DNA of 64,000 bases, taken from contig NZ_JQMQ01000005.1 of assembly GCF_000744815.1 (NCBI RefSeq), forward strand, positions 6,281,801-6,345,800, written 5' to 3'. This document shows, piece after piece, positions 62,128 to 64,000 of this stretch. Source of the DNA: Phaeacidiphilus oryzae TH49. GTDB taxonomy: Bacteria; Actinomycetota; Actinomycetes; Streptomycetales; Streptomycetaceae. The position numbers were made by a program, and so were the translations under genes. Within the stretch, counting starts at the first letter, position 1. Each line of letters opens with the position of its first letter. The notes beneath the pieces were generated by a model. It saw nothing but the letters and a program-made list of their open reading frames with translations. It was not told the DNA's origin and ran no database searches.

Positions 62128-63540
62128 ATGGCAGGGACGGCCGCCTCACCCGTTCCGGTCGGCAGAGCCAGATGGACCAGGCTCATCCCGATCGCGATCG
62201 TGGTCTACGTCATCTCGTTCATGGACCGGACCAACATCGGCTTCGCGTTCACCGGGATCGGCAGCGATCTCCACGTCAACGCCGCCGACCAGGGACTGGC
62301 CGGCGGCATCTTCTTCATCGGCTACATGGTGCTGCAGATCCCCGGCGGGCACCTCGCCGAGCGGTGGAGCGCCAAGAAGTTCGTCGGGATCATGATCCTG
62401 GTCTGGGGCCTCTTCGCGATCCTCTCCGGGGTGGTGCAGAACTTCGCCGAGCTGCTGGTGGTGCGGTTCCTGCTGGGCGTCGCCGAGGGCGGCATCTGGC
62501 CCGCGATCCTGGTCCTGATCAGCCACTGGTTCCCGGTGGCGGAGCGGGCCAGGGCCTACGGCTTCTGGATGATGAACATCGCGATCTCCTCCATCATCAC
62601 CGCGCCGCTGTCGGGCTGGATCCTCTCGATGGCCGACTGGCGGGTGCTCTTCTTCGTCGAGGGCGCCTTCCCATTCGTCATCGCGGCGCCGCTGTGGTGG
62701 GCGTTGGCGGCGGACCGGCCGTCGGAGGCCTCCTGGGTGTCCCGGGAGGAGCGCGAGTACATCGAGACGGCACTGGCCCGGGACGAGGTCGGCGCTCCGC
62801 AGCGGGCCGGGATGCGGGACGTCTTCCGCAGTGCCACGGTGTGGCGGCTGGTCGTGGTCTACTTCCTGATCCAGATCGGCTTCTACGGGCTCAACCTGTG
62901 GCTGCCCCACCTGGTGAAGACCACCACCGGCGGCTCCAGCACCATGGTCGGGCTGGTCACCGCGATCCCCTACCTCTTCGGCATCGCCGGACTGTGGTTC
63001 AACGCCCGTGCCGCGGACCGGGACCGGCGGTACTCCTTCCATGTGCTGGTGTCGATGGCGATCGGCGCGGTGGCACTAGTGCTGTCGGTGGCACTGGGCC
63101 ACCAGCCCGAGGTGTCCATCCTGCTGGTGAGCATCGCGATGGGCGGTGCGCTGGCGTACGACGGGCCGTTCTGGGCCAGTGCCTCGCGGGCGATGCCGGT
63201 GGCGATCGCCGGCGGGGCGATGGGGCTGATCAACGCACTGGGCAACCTGGGTGGTTTCGCCGGTCCCTACCTCGGGGGCTATCTCCAGGACGTCAGTGGC
63301 GGCAGTTTCATGTCCACCGCGGTGGTGCTGGCGGTGGCCCTGCTGCTGGCCGGTCTGGTGATGTTGACGGTGCGTCACCGGACGGAGAGCGGCGGGGCAG
63401 GCGAGCCAGGCGGCGGCGAGCGGCAGGCGGTGGAGGCGGCGAGACGGGCGGCCGGCGAGGGGCCGGGTGGGGCTCCCGGTTCCGGCTCCGGGCCCGGCTC
63501 TGCGCCCGGCTCAGGTTCCGGCTCCGGCACCGCCGACTGA
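62128..63540 (+). CDS. MFS transporter, anion:cation symporter (ACS) type
   Basis: The 470-residue, 12-helix transporter opens with IPIAIVVYVISFMDRTNIGF, the ACS family signature, then GGIFFIGYMVLQIPGGHLAE, VRFLLGVAEGGIWPAILVLI and FPVAERARAYGFWM. The family imports organic anions such as phthalate, glucarate, galactonate or hydroxyphenylacetate with protons. The C-terminal 40 residues are Gly/Ser/Pro/Ala low complexity. The ATG at 62128 follows AGAGGGGTGGGAGG. No catabolic gene adjoins except the flavin oxidoreductase downstream. Confidence 0.92.
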   Translation: MAGTAASPVPVGRARWTRLIPIAIVVYVISFMDRTNIGFAFTGIGSDLHVNAADQGLAGGIFFIGYMVLQIPGGHLAERWSAKKFVGIMILVWGLFAILSGVVQNFAELLVVRFLLGVAEGGIWPAILVLISHWFPVAERARAYGFWMMNIAISSIITAPLSGWILSMADWRVLFFVEGAFPFVIAAPLWWALAADRPSEASWVSREEREYIETALARDEVGAPQRAGMRDVFRSATVWRLVVVYFLIQIGFYGLNLWLPHLVKTTTGGSSTMVGLVTAIPYLFGIAGLWFNARAADRDRRYSFHVLVSMAIGAVALVLSVALGHQPEVSILLVSIAMGGALAYDGPFWASASRAMPVAIAGGAMGLINALGNLGGFAGPYLGGYLQDVSGGSFMSTAVVLAVALLLAGLVMLTVRHRTESGGAGEPGGGERQAVEAARRAAGEGPGGAPGSGSGPGSAPGSGSGSGTAD

Positions 63541-63741
63541 ACTCCGGGCGCGCCTGCGGTGTCGAGGGCGCGGCCGGCCGTCGCCGGCCTTCCGCGAGCC
63601 CCGCGGGAGAGGCCGGCCGCGCACCGGTCGCGGGGAAAAACCCGCCACGGGTCTGGAGTTGTGCTGCGCCGGGGCGGACCCTGAACGGCCGGCGAGTCGC
63701 GGCGGCGACGGTCCTCGCGGACCCAGAGGAGGGGTGGGCAC

Positions 63742-64000
63742 ATGCGCTTCGTCTTCCACTACCCGGAGCTCTCCGGGCCGGACGGTGACCTGCTGGACGC
63801 CGGGGACTTCGGGGAGGTCGCGGCCGCCGCAGAGCGGTCGGGCTTCTCCGGGATCTCGGTGAGCGAGCATCCGGCGCCCGGAGCGCGCTGGCTGGCCTCG
63901 GGCGGGCACCAGACCCTCGACCCGTTCGTCGCCCTCGCCTTCGCCGCCGCCCGCACCAGCCGGCTGCGTCTCCTCACCTGTCTGGCCGTCGCCCCCTACC
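63742..64000 (+). CDS. LLM-class (luciferase-like) flavin oxidoreductase, 3' end outside window
   Basis: The first 86 residues are visible: MRFVFHYPELSGPDGDLLDA, AAAAERSGFSGISVSEHPAP, LDPFVALAFAAARTSRLRLL. This is the first strand-helix part of a bacterial-luciferase-like TIM barrel that uses FMNH2 or F420H2. GAGGAGGGG lies seven bases before the ATG. The gene runs off the right edge, so the substrate class cannot be judged. Confidence 0.87.
   Translation, partial: MRFVFHYPELSGPDGDLLDAGDFGEVAAAAERSGFSGISVSEHPAPGARWLASGGHQTLDPFVALAFAAARTSRLRLLTCLAVAPY

Overview
The window is very GC-rich. Codon third positions are almost all G or C, start codons are often GTG or TTG, many genes overlap by four bases (ATGA or GTGA), and lipobox proteins are present. 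Together with a 2-methylisoborneol operon, a monomeric NADP isocitrate dehydrogenase, ROK-regulated sugar ABC systems and cobalamin-riboswitch control, this points to Streptomyces or a close relative (Streptomycetaceae), most likely a chromosomal segment rich in accessory metabolism. No rRNA, tRNA, CRISPR array, transposase or origin was recognised.

Layout. 1-3.7 kb: end of a drug-efflux MFS gene, an ECF sigma factor broken by an apparent one-base indel, and an HTH regulator. 4.1-7.8 kb: 2-methylisoborneol operon (family 2B encapsulin shell, terpene cyclase, GPP C-methyltransferase). 8.5-10.7 kb: isocitrate dehydrogenase. 11.8-12.7 kb: a small HTH gene plus a Clp-N-domain gene behind a promoter with two identical-arm operators. 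12.8-14.2 kb: flavin-binding split-barrel protein coupled to a BtuF-like protein. 14.4-17.9 kb: ribbon-helix-helix regulator, DUF4097 protein and a DrrAB-type ABC exporter; three 8-bp boxes repeat every 11 bp up to the start codon. 18.1-24.7 kb: ROK repressor divergent from a sugar ABC transporter and a GH1 beta-glucosidase; the first permease has a one-base frameshift inside a 27-bp tandem repeat. 24.8-28.1 kb: acyl-CoA synthetase, TetR regulator, SDR dehydrogenase. 28.5-39.1 kb: mixed single genes (methyltransferase, DUF2804, isochorismatase-like hydrolase, M13 peptidase, F420-type oxidoreductase, aldehyde dehydrogenase, UbiX-like, secreted alpha/beta hydrolase), with a long perfect inverted repeat near 31.9 kb.

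39.2-47.3 kb is an aromatic-catabolism block. A GntR/FCD regulator precedes an aldolase, a 4-oxalomesaconate-type tautomerase and a VOC-fold extradiol dioxygenase. On the opposite strand lies paaABCDE (phenylacetyl-CoA epoxidase) with a PaaR-like operator in its promoter. 47.4-54.4 kb: MFS exporter, methyltransferases, VOC and SnoaL-like proteins, and an XRE/MmyB-type regulator facing its probable target. 54.6-57.8 kb: cobalamin riboswitch and a BtuFCD-type ABC importer. 57.8-64 kb: DoxX/LysR divergent pair, VOC protein, HAD hydrolase, a DUF4097 remnant, patatin-like phospholipase, an ACS-type MFS transporter and the start of a luciferase-like oxidoreductase.

The most distinctive features are compact operator architectures tied to small regulators (11.8, 14.4, 27.1, 47.3 and 53.5 kb), the encapsulin-linked terpene operon, the unusual extradiol/tautomerase/aldolase set, and several GC-rich short tandem repeats at gene ends. 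Two certain frame breaks (sigma factor, sugar permease) and one suspected break (LuxR-type gene) lie in or near low-complexity DNA, so assembly indels must be excluded before biological meaning is claimed.
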